From Variovorax sp. PBL-E5 (GTDB lineage: Bacteria > Pseudomonadota > Gammaproteobacteria > Burkholderiales > Burkholderiaceae_C), in contig NZ_LR594671.1 in the NCBI RefSeq assembly GCF_901827185.1, forward strand, positions 2,976,001 to 3,040,000: 64,000 nucleotides of DNA, given 5' to 3'. Made by a program: the position numbers and the translations under genes. This document shows positions 16,400 through 24,352 of this stretch, piece by piece. The stretch's first letter is position 1; each line of letters opens with the position of its first letter. The notes beneath the pieces were generated by a model that searched no databases, was not told the DNA's origin, and saw nothing but the letters and a program-made list of their open reading frames with translations.

Positions 16400-16648
16400 C
16401 TATCGACGAACCCCGGGGAGGCACACGGATGGAATTTCGGCGCCTAACCGCAAAAGCTCATCTCGGCATTCGTACTGCCTGCGCATCAGGCCTGGCATCG
16501 CCGGATCAGTCCAAAGTCGGCGGCCGGTCAGTAGACATGCCATCTCACAAATCTTGATAGCTTGCACCGCAAGCGCAAGGCTCTCCCTGGCCTCGATGAT
16601 CTCCGGGCTTTCGTGTAGCAGCTTTCGACGGAGGATCAGTGTTGCCAT
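16400..16648 (-). CDS. Hypothetical small protein
   Basis: An 82-residue basic, helical protein with no recognised family. The start ATG 16648 was chosen because the longer form from 16669 adds a short unconserved-looking lead, and GAGGATC lies just upstream of 16648. The gene is near the right end of element 1, beside the candidate attachment core at 16791. Coding status rests mainly on uninterrupted frame and codon usage. Confidence 0.4.
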   Translation of the reverse strand: MATLILRRKLLHESPEIIEARESLALAVQAIKICEMACLLTGRRLWTDPAMPGLMRRQYECRDELLRLGAEIPSVCLPGVRR

Positions 16649-16790
16649 AGCCCGGACCTTACTGCACAAAATACGCGCAGCGCGGTGCTACGATGGCGTC
16701 GGCTGTGCAACCAAACTGTAGAACCTAAAGATCGCGCAGCGCCTCTAAGTTATTGATTTAATTGAATTTCTAGAGGTGCATGGCAGCGGT

Positions 16791-16802
16791 AAGGCTCGTC
16801 AA
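16791..16802 (+). other. Candidate attachment-site core (left copy)
   Basis: AGGCTCGTCAAC occurs here, 49 bases before the second integrase gene, and again at 33512-33523 where core DNA begins. The flanking bases are partly conserved (GGCA.C.GT before the core). The position next to an integrase and the spacing to a second copy at the opposite end of a 16.7-kb accessory block fit attL and attR. Confidence 0.5.
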
Positions 16803-16813
16803 CTTGTTCTTGA

Positions 16814-16840
16814 CACACGTTCTCCCGAGTGAAACGTGTG
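16814..16840. promoter_or_regulatory. Inverted repeat between att core and integrase
   Basis: CACACGTT (16814-16821) and AACGTGTG (16833-16840) form a perfect 8-base inverted repeat with an 11-base spacer. It lies between the att core and the integrase start and is probably a binding site for the integrase, an excisionase or a repressor. Confidence 0.4.
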
Positions 16841-16850
16841 ATTCCTAGGC

Positions 16851-18581
16851 GTGACGCGGACTTACAGTCGGCGAATGGGTCAAAGCACTGTGTCAATTCG
16901 TCGGCGCTCCAAAACCTTGGAGCCTGACTTGTCCCTCCCTACTGGCCTCAGCCAACGCAACGGTGTTTGGCAACTTCGCATCGGCGTGCCTGCCGACCTC
17001 ACGCATCTCTACGAGGGCGTCGACGCTTACCGAGGTAGCCTCAAGACCCGGGACCGAACCGATGCCATCACGAAGGCTCACGCGCTCATCGCGCAGTACC
17101 GGGCGACCTTCGATCAACAGCGATCCAACGAAGCCGTGCGGCGAGCGCCTCCGTTCGTCGCGCTGACCCCAGAACTCGAAACGTACTTGGCGGCGAATGC
17201 CGGCTGGCTGGCTCTGCTGGTCGACGATGTCGTCCGCTTCACTCCGGGCATGGCGGCGGCAGTGACCCCGGGCGTTCGGTATCTGACCGCGGGCGACCCT
17301 GCGCCATTGCTGCTCGACGACAACCCCGAGCGCTGGAACAAGGTTCAAGAGGCGGCCCTGAGCTACGCGAAATCCGACCTTGCTGCCGGGCGCCTTGAGC
17401 GCGTGCAACAAGCAGCGGACGCAACGCTCCTCGGCCTTGGCATTCGCATTGATTGGGCGTTACCTCAGGCCCGGCTTGCGCTGGCACGTATCGCGCGTGC
17501 CCAGGTGCGTGCCTTTCAGATTACGGTCGAGCGAAGCCGCGGCGAGCCCCATGACACACCCGCGCGTCCGGTGGCCCCCGTGTCCCCTGCGCCTGCCGAA
17601 AGTTCCGACGCAAGCAAGCCGAAGACCGCGGCGCTTCACCTTCGCGACCTCAAGGCCGATTGGCTGGCAATCAAGGCTCGCTCCACGGCCGCGGTGAAGA
17701 TCACCGACAGAGCACTGCGCTTGATCGCGGAAGCCGGTATCGACGTGGCCGTGTCGGACCTCACTCGCACGCACGGCGCCACCTATCGGGCCTACTTGGT
17801 CAAGACCGGCATCCGAGGCCAGTCCGTCAAGAACCTCGTCGCCCCGATTCAAGCTCTGTTGAATGTCGCAGTGGACGCGGGCAAGCTGCCGGCCAACCCG
17901 TGGGCTGGACTTCGGATCGACACCTCCGATTCGATCCAGCGCCTTCCGTGGCGCTTGGAGGACCTGAAGAAGCTCGCCATCGCGAACAACGAGCGAACTG
18001 ATGCGAGTCGCTGGCTGTTTCCGCTCCTGCTGCACACCGGCGCTCGACTCGGCGAGATCGCACAGCTTGAGCTTGCCGACATCCGCGAGATCGACGGCGT
18101 GCCGGCCGTCGAAATCCACGACCGAGCCACTGAAGGGCACGAGAAGCGCAGCGTGAAGACCAAGGCCGGCTTGCGGGTCGTGCCTGTGCATCAGTCTCTG
18201 ATCGACCTGGGCTTCCTTGCATACGTCGAGGAGCACAAGGAGGCCGGGGAGCGCTTCTTGTTCCCCAGGTTTATCCAGAACGGCAAGCGCCTGCCAAGTG
18301 ATCTTGCGGGCCAAGACTTCATGAAGCTCCGCGAGGACGCAAAGGTCGAGCGTGACGAGCGCTTCACCGCACACAGCTTGCGTCACAACGTTCGGTCAGC
18401 CTTGGCGGCGGCCGGAGTGAACGACCAAATCATTGACAAGCTCGTCGGCCATGAAAGCGGAACGGTGCAGGGGCGGTACACGCACGCCGCAACTCAGGCG
18501 CTCGCAGAGGCCGTCGCGAAATTGAACTGGCGAGGCCTTGGTCTGCGTCGTTCCTTCGCCACACAAATCGCCCCCATTTGA
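16851..18581 (+). CDS. Tyrosine recombinase/integrase with DUF6538 N-terminus
   Basis: A 576-residue integrase. The N-terminal DUF6538 region (LSQRNGVWQLRIGVPADL...YRGSLKTRDRTDA, about residues 33-75) is followed by a core-binding domain (about 270-355). The catalytic domain has Arg in TGARLGE, the HxxR box in HSLRHNVR, GHES and nucleophile Tyr in GRYTH. An internal ATG at 16875 (MGQSTVS) is an alternative to GTG 16851. The gene lies 49 bases after a 12-base sequence repeated at the far right end of the accessory block. It is therefore the probable integrase of element 2 (about 16.79-33.52 kb). Confidence 0.9.
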   Translation: MTRTYSRRMGQSTVSIRRRSKTLEPDLSLPTGLSQRNGVWQLRIGVPADLTHLYEGVDAYRGSLKTRDRTDAITKAHALIAQYRATFDQQRSNEAVRRAPPFVALTPELETYLAANAGWLALLVDDVVRFTPGMAAAVTPGVRYLTAGDPAPLLLDDNPERWNKVQEAALSYAKSDLAAGRLERVQQAADATLLGLGIRIDWALPQARLALARIARAQVRAFQITVERSRGEPHDTPARPVAPVSPAPAESSDASKPKTAALHLRDLKADWLAIKARSTAAVKITDRALRLIAEAGIDVAVSDLTRTHGATYRAYLVKTGIRGQSVKNLVAPIQALLNVAVDAGKLPANPWAGLRIDTSDSIQRLPWRLEDLKKLAIANNERTDASRWLFPLLLHTGARLGEIAQLELADIREIDGVPAVEIHDRATEGHEKRSVKTKAGLRVVPVHQSLIDLGFLAYVEEHKEAGERFLFPRFIQNGKRLPSDLAGQDFMKLREDAKVERDERFTAHSLRHNVRSALAAAGVNDQIIDKLVGHESGTVQGRYTHAATQALAEAVAKLNWRGLGLRRSFATQIAPI

Positions 18582-18723
18582 CAGGGGCAATGAGGCGTTC
18601 GGCACTCTCGCAGCACGTTTGCAGCCATCGGATGAATGACCCCAAAGTAGGCAAGTCGTGCTACGGCAAACGAACGCGAGCCGGGCACATTGGCGACTCC
18701 ATGAACTGCTTCGGAGAGTCGCT

Positions 18724-19083
18724 ATGCAAGTACCGCACCCCTTCAACGACCGCCAGACCGCAAAACTTGAAGCGCTCTGCGCCGACATGACCCAACGCAT
18801 CGGCCGCAAGGTCACACCGGAATACGGCGAGACTGACGACGGCGATTACCGGGATGTCGCTCTGTGCATTGACTCATTGCCGGCCGGCGCCTGGGGCAAG
18901 CCCGGACCGCTGGTGACGCTTCTGGCTGGCCCGCACGTAGCACGCGATGGCTTCACGGTCATGGGCGCTGACGGCGTTGCCGTCGTCGACAACATCGCGT
19001 TTGAGGAAGCGCTGAAGGCCGCCCGGTTCGCCGGGGTTCGCGAGTATCGGGCGATGTGCGAGGGCGCATTGGCGACCGCTTGA
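18724..19083 (+). CDS. Hypothetical protein
   Basis: A 119-residue soluble protein with no family recognised. It begins 'MQVPHPFNDRQTAKLEALCADMTQRIGRKV', probably two helices, followed by a small alpha/beta part. The ATG at 18724 has GGAGAG about eight bases upstream, which decides the start over the longer reading from 18658. Convergent with the next gene, with an 11-base gap. Confidence 0.55.
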   Translation: MQVPHPFNDRQTAKLEALCADMTQRIGRKVTPEYGETDDGDYRDVALCIDSLPAGAWGKPGPLVTLLAGPHVARDGFTVMGADGVAVVDNIAFEEALKAARFAGVREYRAMCEGALATA

Positions 19084-19093
19084 TGCTTGCGCC

Positions 19094-19609
19094 TCACTCA
19101 GAAGGCGGAGAGGCGTAGAGCCTGCGAAGCACGACGCCGAGGTCTTGCTGTGCCTTCATGCCGCGCTCGGTCATCTGCTTTAGGGCGACATCGGCCGCCG
19201 AGCGGCTACGCGCCAGCAGCACAGCCGTGCAGGATTCTCGGGTCGCATTCACTTGTGCTCTGAGCGCGTCATCAGCCACGCGTTCAACGAGAAATGCGGT
19301 GCGACGGCCGGCCTCGAAATTCTCTTGATTCAGCGCCTCACCCAACAAAGGACGAGTCCACTCGCCGGATCGGCGGAATTCCATTTCGTCAGCTATGTTG
19401 GCCTTGGCCGCCGCCCGCATCTCCTTGTTGACGGCCTCTTGTAGCTCTAGAAGAGTCTGCATTTGCATTGCCCGGTGCTTGTCGAGCAACTCGCGACTTG
19501 CCGCATTTGCTTGCAGTCGGACCGAACTCCGAGAAGTGATGAGCGAAGCAACGATGCTTGCGGACGCACCCACAAGCGTGCCCAAAAGCCCCCAGACGGC
19601 CGACTCCAT
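19094..19609 (-). CDS. Membrane-anchored helical hypothetical protein
   Basis: A 171-residue protein with an N-terminal transmembrane helix (about residues 4-24, VWGLLGTLVGASASIVASLIT). A long helical, charged region follows that may form a coiled coil (LDKHRAMQMQTLLELQEAVNKEMRAAAKA). ATG 19609 has an AGGAGA eight bases upstream, which fixes the start. This layout, a single N-terminal helix followed by a coiled coil, is common among uncharacterised phage and island proteins. No function can be assigned. Confidence 0.6.
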   Translation of the reverse strand: MESAVWGLLGTLVGASASIVASLITSRSSVRLQANAASRELLDKHRAMQMQTLLELQEAVNKEMRAAAKANIADEMEFRRSGEWTRPLLGEALNQENFEAGRRTAFLVERVADDALRAQVNATRESCTAVLLARSRSAADVALKQMTERGMKAQQDLGVVLRRLYASPPSE

Positions 19610-19680
19610 AGCGTTCTCCTTTTGCCCCATTTTGCCCGGCCACTGCGCTGCGCTTTTTATCGGGCAGTCATCCAGACTCA

Positions 19681-20079
19681 GAGCGCGGCGGTCGGAAGGT
19701 CCCGGCTTTCACCCCATCCCTCAACCTCCGCGCCATCGAGATCGACGGCGAGCCCTGGTTCGTCGCGGCCGACGCCGGCAAGGCGCTCGGCCTGAAGGAC
19801 ACAGGCATGGCAATTCGCAAGCTGCACGACGACGACAAAGTCCAAAAAAGTTTGGGTTTGCGCGGACAAGCACCGTGGCTCGTGAACGAGTCCGGTATCT
19901 ACGCGCTCGTGATGCGGTCCAACAAGTCCGACGCGCGCGACTTCCAACGCTGGGTCACCAAGGAAGTCCTGCCTTCCATCCGGCGCAACGGCGGGTACAT
20001 GACCCCCGAAGTCGCGCAGCAGGCCATCGACGACCCGAACGCTAAGAGCCGCGCCGGCATCGCCGAGCCTGAGTGTTAG
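19681..20079 (+). pseudogene. BRO-N antirepressor fragment without start codon
   Basis: One frame from about 19681 to the stop at 20079 encodes a nearly complete BRO-N domain: 'LNLRAIEIDGEPWFVAADAGKALGL', then 'LVNESGIYALVMRSNKSDARDFQRWVTKEVLPSIRRNGGYM' type signatures. No ATG, GTG or TTG occurs in frame between the upstream stop (TAG at 19609-19611) and ATG 19807, so the first strand and helix cannot be translated from a normal start. From ATG 19807 only 90 residues remain. I read it as a decayed antirepressor that has lost its 5' end. The product ends soon after the domain, without a C-terminal effector part. Confidence 0.6.
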
Positions 20080-20543
20080 CCCCCATGATGAAGACCCTAA
20101 CTCCAATCGCTTCCCGAATGCAGACGAGTGTTCTTCCGTAACACGACGACCACAACGCCAACGCCCCGTTTTGCAACCAATAAATTCGCTGCTACATCCG
20201 ATATAGCTAGGAACATAGAGTGGGCGCGGCCTGCGGGCCGATCGGGAAGTGTAGTAGCCCATCAGAGGACCATAACGCCAGCAAACGCTGGAACTACCCC
20301 CACCCGAAACGTCTTGGCGGCGCAATGCCAATAGCCGACGACGGAACCGATGGGTCTGTGACGCTGTGCCTAGCTATCGCTCTGAGCCGTCGATAGTTTT
20401 CCCAGTGAACACGCCCGTAATGACGACCACAGCGCCAAACGCTGCGATATAGCTTTTTTGCTCGGCCACGCCGGCCGGTACTGCTTCCGTTTTTCCCCCC
20501 ACGCCGGGCAGGCATCGAGCCCCCCGCCATCTCAAGGACTTCA
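20080..20543. other. Gene-free region with three degenerate repeats
   Basis: No supported gene. A motif close to GACCAYARCGCCARC recurs at 20148-20168, 20268-20291 and 20425-20444. Two copies contain small inverted repeats (CCAGC/GCTGG, CAGCG/CGCTG). 'GATATAGCT' also occurs twice. Read on the minus strand each copy gives a short hydrophobic stretch rich in Val and Ala, so these could be remains of a repeated small membrane-protein gene or iteron-like sites. Confidence 0.35.
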
Positions 20544-21272
20544 ATGACGACTGAGAACAAGTCGGGCGCAAGCGTGCCCGTGATCGAACTGGCCTATGCC
20601 ACGAAGTGCTGCCCAGGCTGCGGCGAGTGCTACCCGCCGACGCCGAGATTCTGGGGAAGCAACCGGGTTGCATCGGATGGCCTGGGCTTCTACTGCCGAA
20701 GCTGCACGCAGATTCGCAACGACAAGCAATTCAGCAAGCCCGGCTACGGGTCTTGGTTCAACATGGTCCGCCGCTGCACGAAGCCCGGCGCGACCGGCTG
20801 GCCTCAGTACGGCAAGCGAGGGATTCGCGTCATCGCGCCCTGGCTGGACTATGCCCGCTTCATCGCGGACAACCCCGGGCACTTCCCGGGCGCCCACATC
20901 GACCGCATCAAAGGCGGGAAGTCGTGGTATCGCCCGGGGAACACCCGCTGGGCCACGCCGACCGAGAACGCCCTGAACAAGGCCATGCAGTTCCCCGTAG
21001 ACCTCGGGGACGGACCCGAGCCGCTGACGGCCCTGTGTCGCGAAGCGAACCGCAGCTACGACACCACCGCCCGGCGCATCGCGGCAATCGAGCAGGTCGA
21101 CCCGACTTGTCCGCGTGCTGTTGCGTTCCTGTTGGCGCTTGAGAAGCCAAGCACGCCCTTCACCGAGAAGCACGACACCGCGACCGCGAAGCGACGAAAT
21201 GAGTTCCTGCGCGTCACCGTGCGCCTGGACGAACCTGCAATCCCGACCACCACCACCTCCGAGAGCAAATGA
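20544..21272 (+). CDS. HNH-like phage protein with N-terminal zinc ribbon
   Basis: A 242-residue protein. The N-terminus has two zinc-binding cysteine sets (CCPGCGECY at about 22-30 and YCRSCT at about 50-55). The middle (about residues 85-150) contains 'YGKRGIRVIAPWLDYARFIADNPGHFPGAHIDRI...PGNTRWATPTENALNK'-type sequence, here paraphrased by its key elements YGKRGI, HIDRI and NTRWAT. This is the hallmark of phage HNH-family homing-endonuclease-like proteins. The His and Asn of the HNH site can be seen (HIDRI, NTRWA). It could nick DNA during element mobility or packaging. It overlaps the next gene by four bases. Confidence 0.6.
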   Translation: MTTENKSGASVPVIELAYATKCCPGCGECYPPTPRFWGSNRVASDGLGFYCRSCTQIRNDKQFSKPGYGSWFNMVRRCTKPGATGWPQYGKRGIRVIAPWLDYARFIADNPGHFPGAHIDRIKGGKSWYRPGNTRWATPTENALNKAMQFPVDLGDGPEPLTALCREANRSYDTTARRIAAIEQVDPTCPRAVAFLLALEKPSTPFTEKHDTATAKRRNEFLRVTVRLDEPAIPTTTTSESK

Positions 21273-21586
21273 TGAACATCGCAACCACCGATAACACCGA
21301 GGCCCACGAAGGCACTCAGGACGCCGCAGGCGCCATGTACGACGGCCGCCCAGGCCCGGACACCCGCGCACCCCTCGCGTTCCCCTGCGCCCTTCTGGTG
21401 ACCCTGGACACCGGAGAGACCTTGCGCATCACGGGAGTCGTGAAAGCCGAGAGCGTCATCGACTTCGACGTGACTCCGCCCCGCTACATCGCCGAGATGG
21501 TCGAGCAGACCGCCGAGCACGCCTTGCTGAGGGCTAGTGCCACGAGTCTGGACGCGGAGAGCGTCGACTCCCTTGAGCTTCCATGA
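21269..21586 (+). CDS. Hypothetical protein
   Basis: A 105-residue acidic protein without a recognised family. A central beta-rich part (FPCALLVTLDTGETLRITGVVKAESVIDFD, about residues 38-67) suggests a small barrel or sheet. The start overlaps the stop of the HNH-like gene (ATGATGA), and a second ATG follows directly. It is part of a plus-strand series of small genes continuing to 25209. Its stop lies inside an 18-base repeat that recurs at 24111. Confidence 0.5.
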   Translation: MMNIATTDNTEAHEGTQDAAGAMYDGRPGPDTRAPLAFPCALLVTLDTGETLRITGVVKAESVIDFDVTPPRYIAEMVEQTAEHALLRASATSLDAESVDSLELP

Positions 21587-21656
21587 CCACGGGGAGCACC
21601 AACGCCACGCCGGCAGGCAACTTGCCGACGACCACCCAGACCACCGAGAACCACCA

Positions 21657-22343
21657 ATGAAGACCACAGTTCAATTTCAATCAACGTTTCCTCATGTCCC
21701 GCCTTTGATCGTCGAAGTCGAAGGAGTCGAGGACGAGCGCGTTGCCCGCGCCGTAGCTCTGGAGGCCATGGTGAAGGCCGGGAATCCCATCACCCGCCTG
21801 CAACTTGGCAACATCGAGTTCGCCTATGCCGACCTGTCGGGCGGTGTCTTCAATGACTGCACCTTCGGCAGCGCCGAGTTCATTGGGACCAACCTGCGCG
21901 GCACGAAGTTCGCCGATTGCAATCTGACCGCTGGCACGCCTGCGACCTTCGATGCCGAGACCGACCTGAGCGGCGCACAGTTCGCGCTCTGCGACATGCA
22001 GGGCTGTGACCTCTCGGGCACGCTGGCCGAGGGCGCGGTCTTCGACGCTTGCAATCTGCGTTACTCCAAGCTGGCAGGTATTCGCGCGAGTCGTTCGACC
22101 TGGGCGAACTGCCGCACGGGCGGGTCCGACTGGACCGACGCAATCATGACCTTCGGCAATGTGCGCACGCTGGAGGGCTGGCCGAGACTGCTGCCCCAGT
22201 TCGCAGGCACCGAAGCCGACAAGGCCGTGCTGACCCAGTTCCAAGCGGCTGTCATCGGCAGCAGCGTGAGCGGACAGAACACCTTCGCGGAAGCCCAAGC
22301 GCAGGCTGAAGAAGTCCGGGCCGACTACCCGACCACCAACTGA
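21657..22343 (+). CDS. Pentapeptide-repeat protein
   Basis: A 228-residue protein. From about residue 55 to 170 it contains tandem pentapeptide repeats of the A(D/N)LXX type (FAYADLSG, FNDCTFGSAEFIGTNLRGTKFADCNL, DLSGAQFALCDMQGCDLSG). These form a right-handed quadrilateral beta helix. Such proteins can mimic DNA (for example quinolone-resistance Qnr proteins acting on gyrase) or act as scaffolds. The repeats here are degenerate and the N-terminal 45 residues are unrelated, so the target is unknown. ATG 21657 was chosen because the upstream extension is out of character and overlaps the previous gene. Confidence 0.7.
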   Translation: MKTTVQFQSTFPHVPPLIVEVEGVEDERVARAVALEAMVKAGNPITRLQLGNIEFAYADLSGGVFNDCTFGSAEFIGTNLRGTKFADCNLTAGTPATFDAETDLSGAQFALCDMQGCDLSGTLAEGAVFDACNLRYSKLAGIRASRSTWANCRTGGSDWTDAIMTFGNVRTLEGWPRLLPQFAGTEADKAVLTQFQAAVIGSSVSGQNTFAEAQAQAEEVRADYPTTN

Positions 22344-22356
22344 GAGACGACCAACA

Positions 22357-22986
22357 ATGACCACCAAGAAACAACTCGCCAATCAATCCGAGACCGCGGC
22401 CACCCCCAAGGCTCTGCCCTTCGGCGCCAACGAGAAGCCCGCCGAGCCGGCGCCTTCCAGCGTGCGCGAGAAGATCGCAGCGATGAAGAAGGGAGCCACG
22501 GCCGCAGTGTCCCGAGCCGTCTCCGCCGTAGCGTCCGGCAGCGCATCTGACCCCATCGCCGAACGCAAGATCGTCGCGACGCCGTTCGGGACTTTCTATG
22601 ACTCGCCGGCCACCCGGCGCCTCCTGACACGCATCGCCTTCGCCGAGGCTCTCATGGAAATCTCGGCATCCCTGAAGCGCATGGACCGCGAGGCAGCGCT
22701 GACCGGCCTGCGCGGCCTGGGCAAGTTCCACGCCGAACTGAGCACGCCGCCGCAGTCGGAGGAAATGATCATTCCCGCGCTCTTGCTCTCCGCCCTTGAA
22801 GACGGACGCCCGCTGGTGGCCGAGGGCTACGGGGACCTGCTGCGGCACTTCCACCACCGTGCAAATGAGACCTTCAGCTATCGGGGCAACGGGTCGACGC
22901 AATGCGAGCAAGCGCCGACGAAATACACGATTGTTCAGGGCGAGCAACGCCGGGGCTACGGCCCCGCCAACGGCGTGTATCGCTGA
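22357..22986 (+). CDS. Hypothetical protein
   Basis: A 209-residue protein. The first 65 residues are low-complexity (Ala, Pro, Lys, Ser rich) and probably disordered. The rest is mainly helical (RRLLTRIAFAEALMEISASLKRMD), with a Cys/Gly-rich tail. I do not recognise a family. It starts 14 bases after the pentapeptide gene stop and is probably in the same transcript. Confidence 0.5.
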   Translation: MTTKKQLANQSETAATPKALPFGANEKPAEPAPSSVREKIAAMKKGATAAVSRAVSAVASGSASDPIAERKIVATPFGTFYDSPATRRLLTRIAFAEALMEISASLKRMDREAALTGLRGLGKFHAELSTPPQSEEMIIPALLLSALEDGRPLVAEGYGDLLRHFHHRANETFSYRGNGSTQCEQAPTKYTIVQGEQRRGYGPANGVYR

Positions 22987-23011
22987 TCCGCAACAAACGA
23001 AAGAGACCAAC

Positions 23012-23398
23012 ATGAAATCTGGATCGACTGTCATCCTTCCCATCAAACGAACCATCGGCCTGCACCCCGTGACCGGCCAGCCTGTGACCGAAGACACCGG
23101 CATGGTCGCGCACTTCAGCGGAGGCAAGCAGGTCTCGGAACCGTTCCGAATGCCCAACGCCGCAGGGCGCAGCTTTCGTGAACCGAACGAGGACGTGCAT
23201 AGCTTCACCCTGCACACGCGGCAGGGTCCCGAAATGCTCGTTGACGCCTACCTGCCGGCCGGCGCAACCCAGGCGCAGCGCGAAGCCAAGGCAACCGAGC
23301 TTGGGAGTGCCGGGGACCGCTTCGAGATCAACGCGAAGGGCCAAGCCGTCCCGACCGTCACCGCCAGTGGCTTGCCCTACCTGAGCGGCAACGGCTGA
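23012..23398 (+). CDS. Hypothetical protein
   Basis: A 128-residue protein starting at ATG 23012, with AAAGAGA about eight bases upstream. It appears beta-rich (STVILPIKRTIGLHPVTGQPV at the start, then SFTLHTRQGPEMLVDAYLP). No known family or catalytic motif. It continues the run of small genes that appear to be one plus-strand transcription unit from 20544 to about 24095. Confidence 0.5.
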   Translation: MKSGSTVILPIKRTIGLHPVTGQPVTEDTGMVAHFSGGKQVSEPFRMPNAAGRSFREPNEDVHSFTLHTRQGPEMLVDAYLPAGATQAQREAKATELGSAGDRFEINAKGQAVPTVTASGLPYLSGNG

Positions 23399-23476
23399 CC
23401 CACATCAGCAGTCACCGCGGCCAATTCTTCGCCCGCCCTTCGGGGCCGGGCAACACCAAACCTTGAAAGAAACCCA

Positions 23477-23710
23477 ATGATCAATTCCATCGCAGTTCGC
23501 CCCGAGGACCGCCCGGGCTACGTGCCCCCTGTGCCACCAACGAGGAAGTTCATAACGGTCCGCAACGGGCAAGTGACCTCTGTCCTGTTCGATGACCCCG
23601 CTCGACATGACCGCGAACTTGGCTCTGTCTTCGAAGTCCCGCTGACGCTTGCTGTCAGCGTCATGGGGCGAGTGCCCGTCGAAGCGGTCGAGCCGAAGAC
23701 CACAGCCTGA
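23477..23710 (+). CDS. Small hypothetical protein
   Basis: A 77-residue protein with likely beta strands (RKFITVRNGQVTSVLFDD). It has no family recognised and no cysteine or transmembrane segment. ATG 23477 has GAAAGAAACCC upstream as a weak ribosome site. Confidence 0.45.
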   Translation: MINSIAVRPEDRPGYVPPVPPTRKFITVRNGQVTSVLFDDPARHDRELGSVFEVPLTLAVSVMGRVPVEAVEPKTTA

Positions 23711-23720
23711 CCGGGACCGC

Positions 23721-24095
23721 ATGACTCCCTGCGACCTGTCGGAACTGCTGGCGCTACTGCAGACACGGCGCGAGCAGAACATCGCGCGGGGATTCGACCC
23801 GGACAACCCCGGACAGGTCGCGTTCCTCGCGGACGGCCGGTCCTGCTGTCCGAAGTGCCTGAGCTACTCCGCGGACTGCGCCGGCCACGGCGCGTCACGG
23901 GACCCGGAAGACGACCGGAAGTTGGCCGAGTCGGGCGCGGAGAGCAAGACCGCCATTGCACGCTTCGCAGCAGTCCGAAGGGCGGAGAACCGCCAACGGG
24001 ATGCGGAGCGCTATGCGCGTGAGGCTAAGGCCCGAGCAGCGAAGAAAGCCGCAAGGCTGGCCGAGACGACCCAGGCCACCACGCCCCCGCAGTGA
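23721..24095 (+). CDS. Hypothetical protein with CCxxC cluster
   Basis: A 124-residue protein. A Cys-rich segment 'SCCPKCLSYSADCAGH' (about residues 41-56) may bind zinc. A highly charged C-terminal helix (about 80-115) follows, with many Arg, Ala and Lys that could contact nucleic acid. No family recognised. ATG 23721 lies 11 bases after the previous stop. The gene is the last before the intrinsic terminator at 24135. Confidence 0.5.
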   Translation: MTPCDLSELLALLQTRREQNIARGFDPDNPGQVAFLADGRSCCPKCLSYSADCAGHGASRDPEDDRKLAESGAESKTAIARFAAVRRAENRQRDAERYAREAKARAAKKAARLAETTQATTPPQ

Positions 24096-24134
24096 CCCCA
24101 GAGCTTCCCGTGACCACGGGGAGCACCACGAATC

Positions 24135-24176
24135 GCCCGCCCTGACCGCAAGGTCTCGGCGGGCTTTCCATTTTTA
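24135..24176 (+). terminator. Intrinsic terminator of the small-gene operon
   Basis: GCCCGCC (24135-24141) pairs with GGCGGGC (24158-24164). An inner stem GACC/GGTC closes a GCAA loop, and TTTCCATTTTT follows. It is placed 40 bases after the stop at 24095 and probably ends the transcript that starts near 20544. Confidence 0.8.
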
Positions 24177-24199
24177 TCGACCCTTCGCGGGAGAGACTC

Positions 24200-24352
24200 A
24201 TGAGCAAGACCACCAAACCGAAGGCGACACGCCGACGGGCGAAGCCGAAGCTCGCGCCGATTCCGAGCGTCTGGGGTGACCTGTCAATCCTGTACCGCAT
24301 CGGGGGAACCAGCTACACCGAAGACCCTGCCGACCGCTGGAGGCCGCTGTGA
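24200..24352 (+). CDS. Small basic protein coupled to next gene
   Basis: A 50-residue ORF beginning 'MSKTTKPKATRRRAKPKL' and ending '...PADRWRPL'. The N-terminal half is extremely basic (Lys/Arg rich) and probably contacts nucleic acid; the second half is neutral. GGGAGAG lies about eight bases before the ATG, a strong ribosome-binding site. Its stop overlaps the GTG start of the following gene by four bases (GTGA), supporting real translation and coupling. The family is unknown. Confidence 0.5.
   Translation: MSKTTKPKATRRRAKPKLAPIPSVWGDLSILYRIGGTSYTEDPADRWRPL

Noticed and set aside
20294..20673. Minus-strand ORFs of 88 and 99 residues
   Set aside because: They overlap the HNH-like gene start and the repeat region; no ribosome site, and different frames give competing readings.
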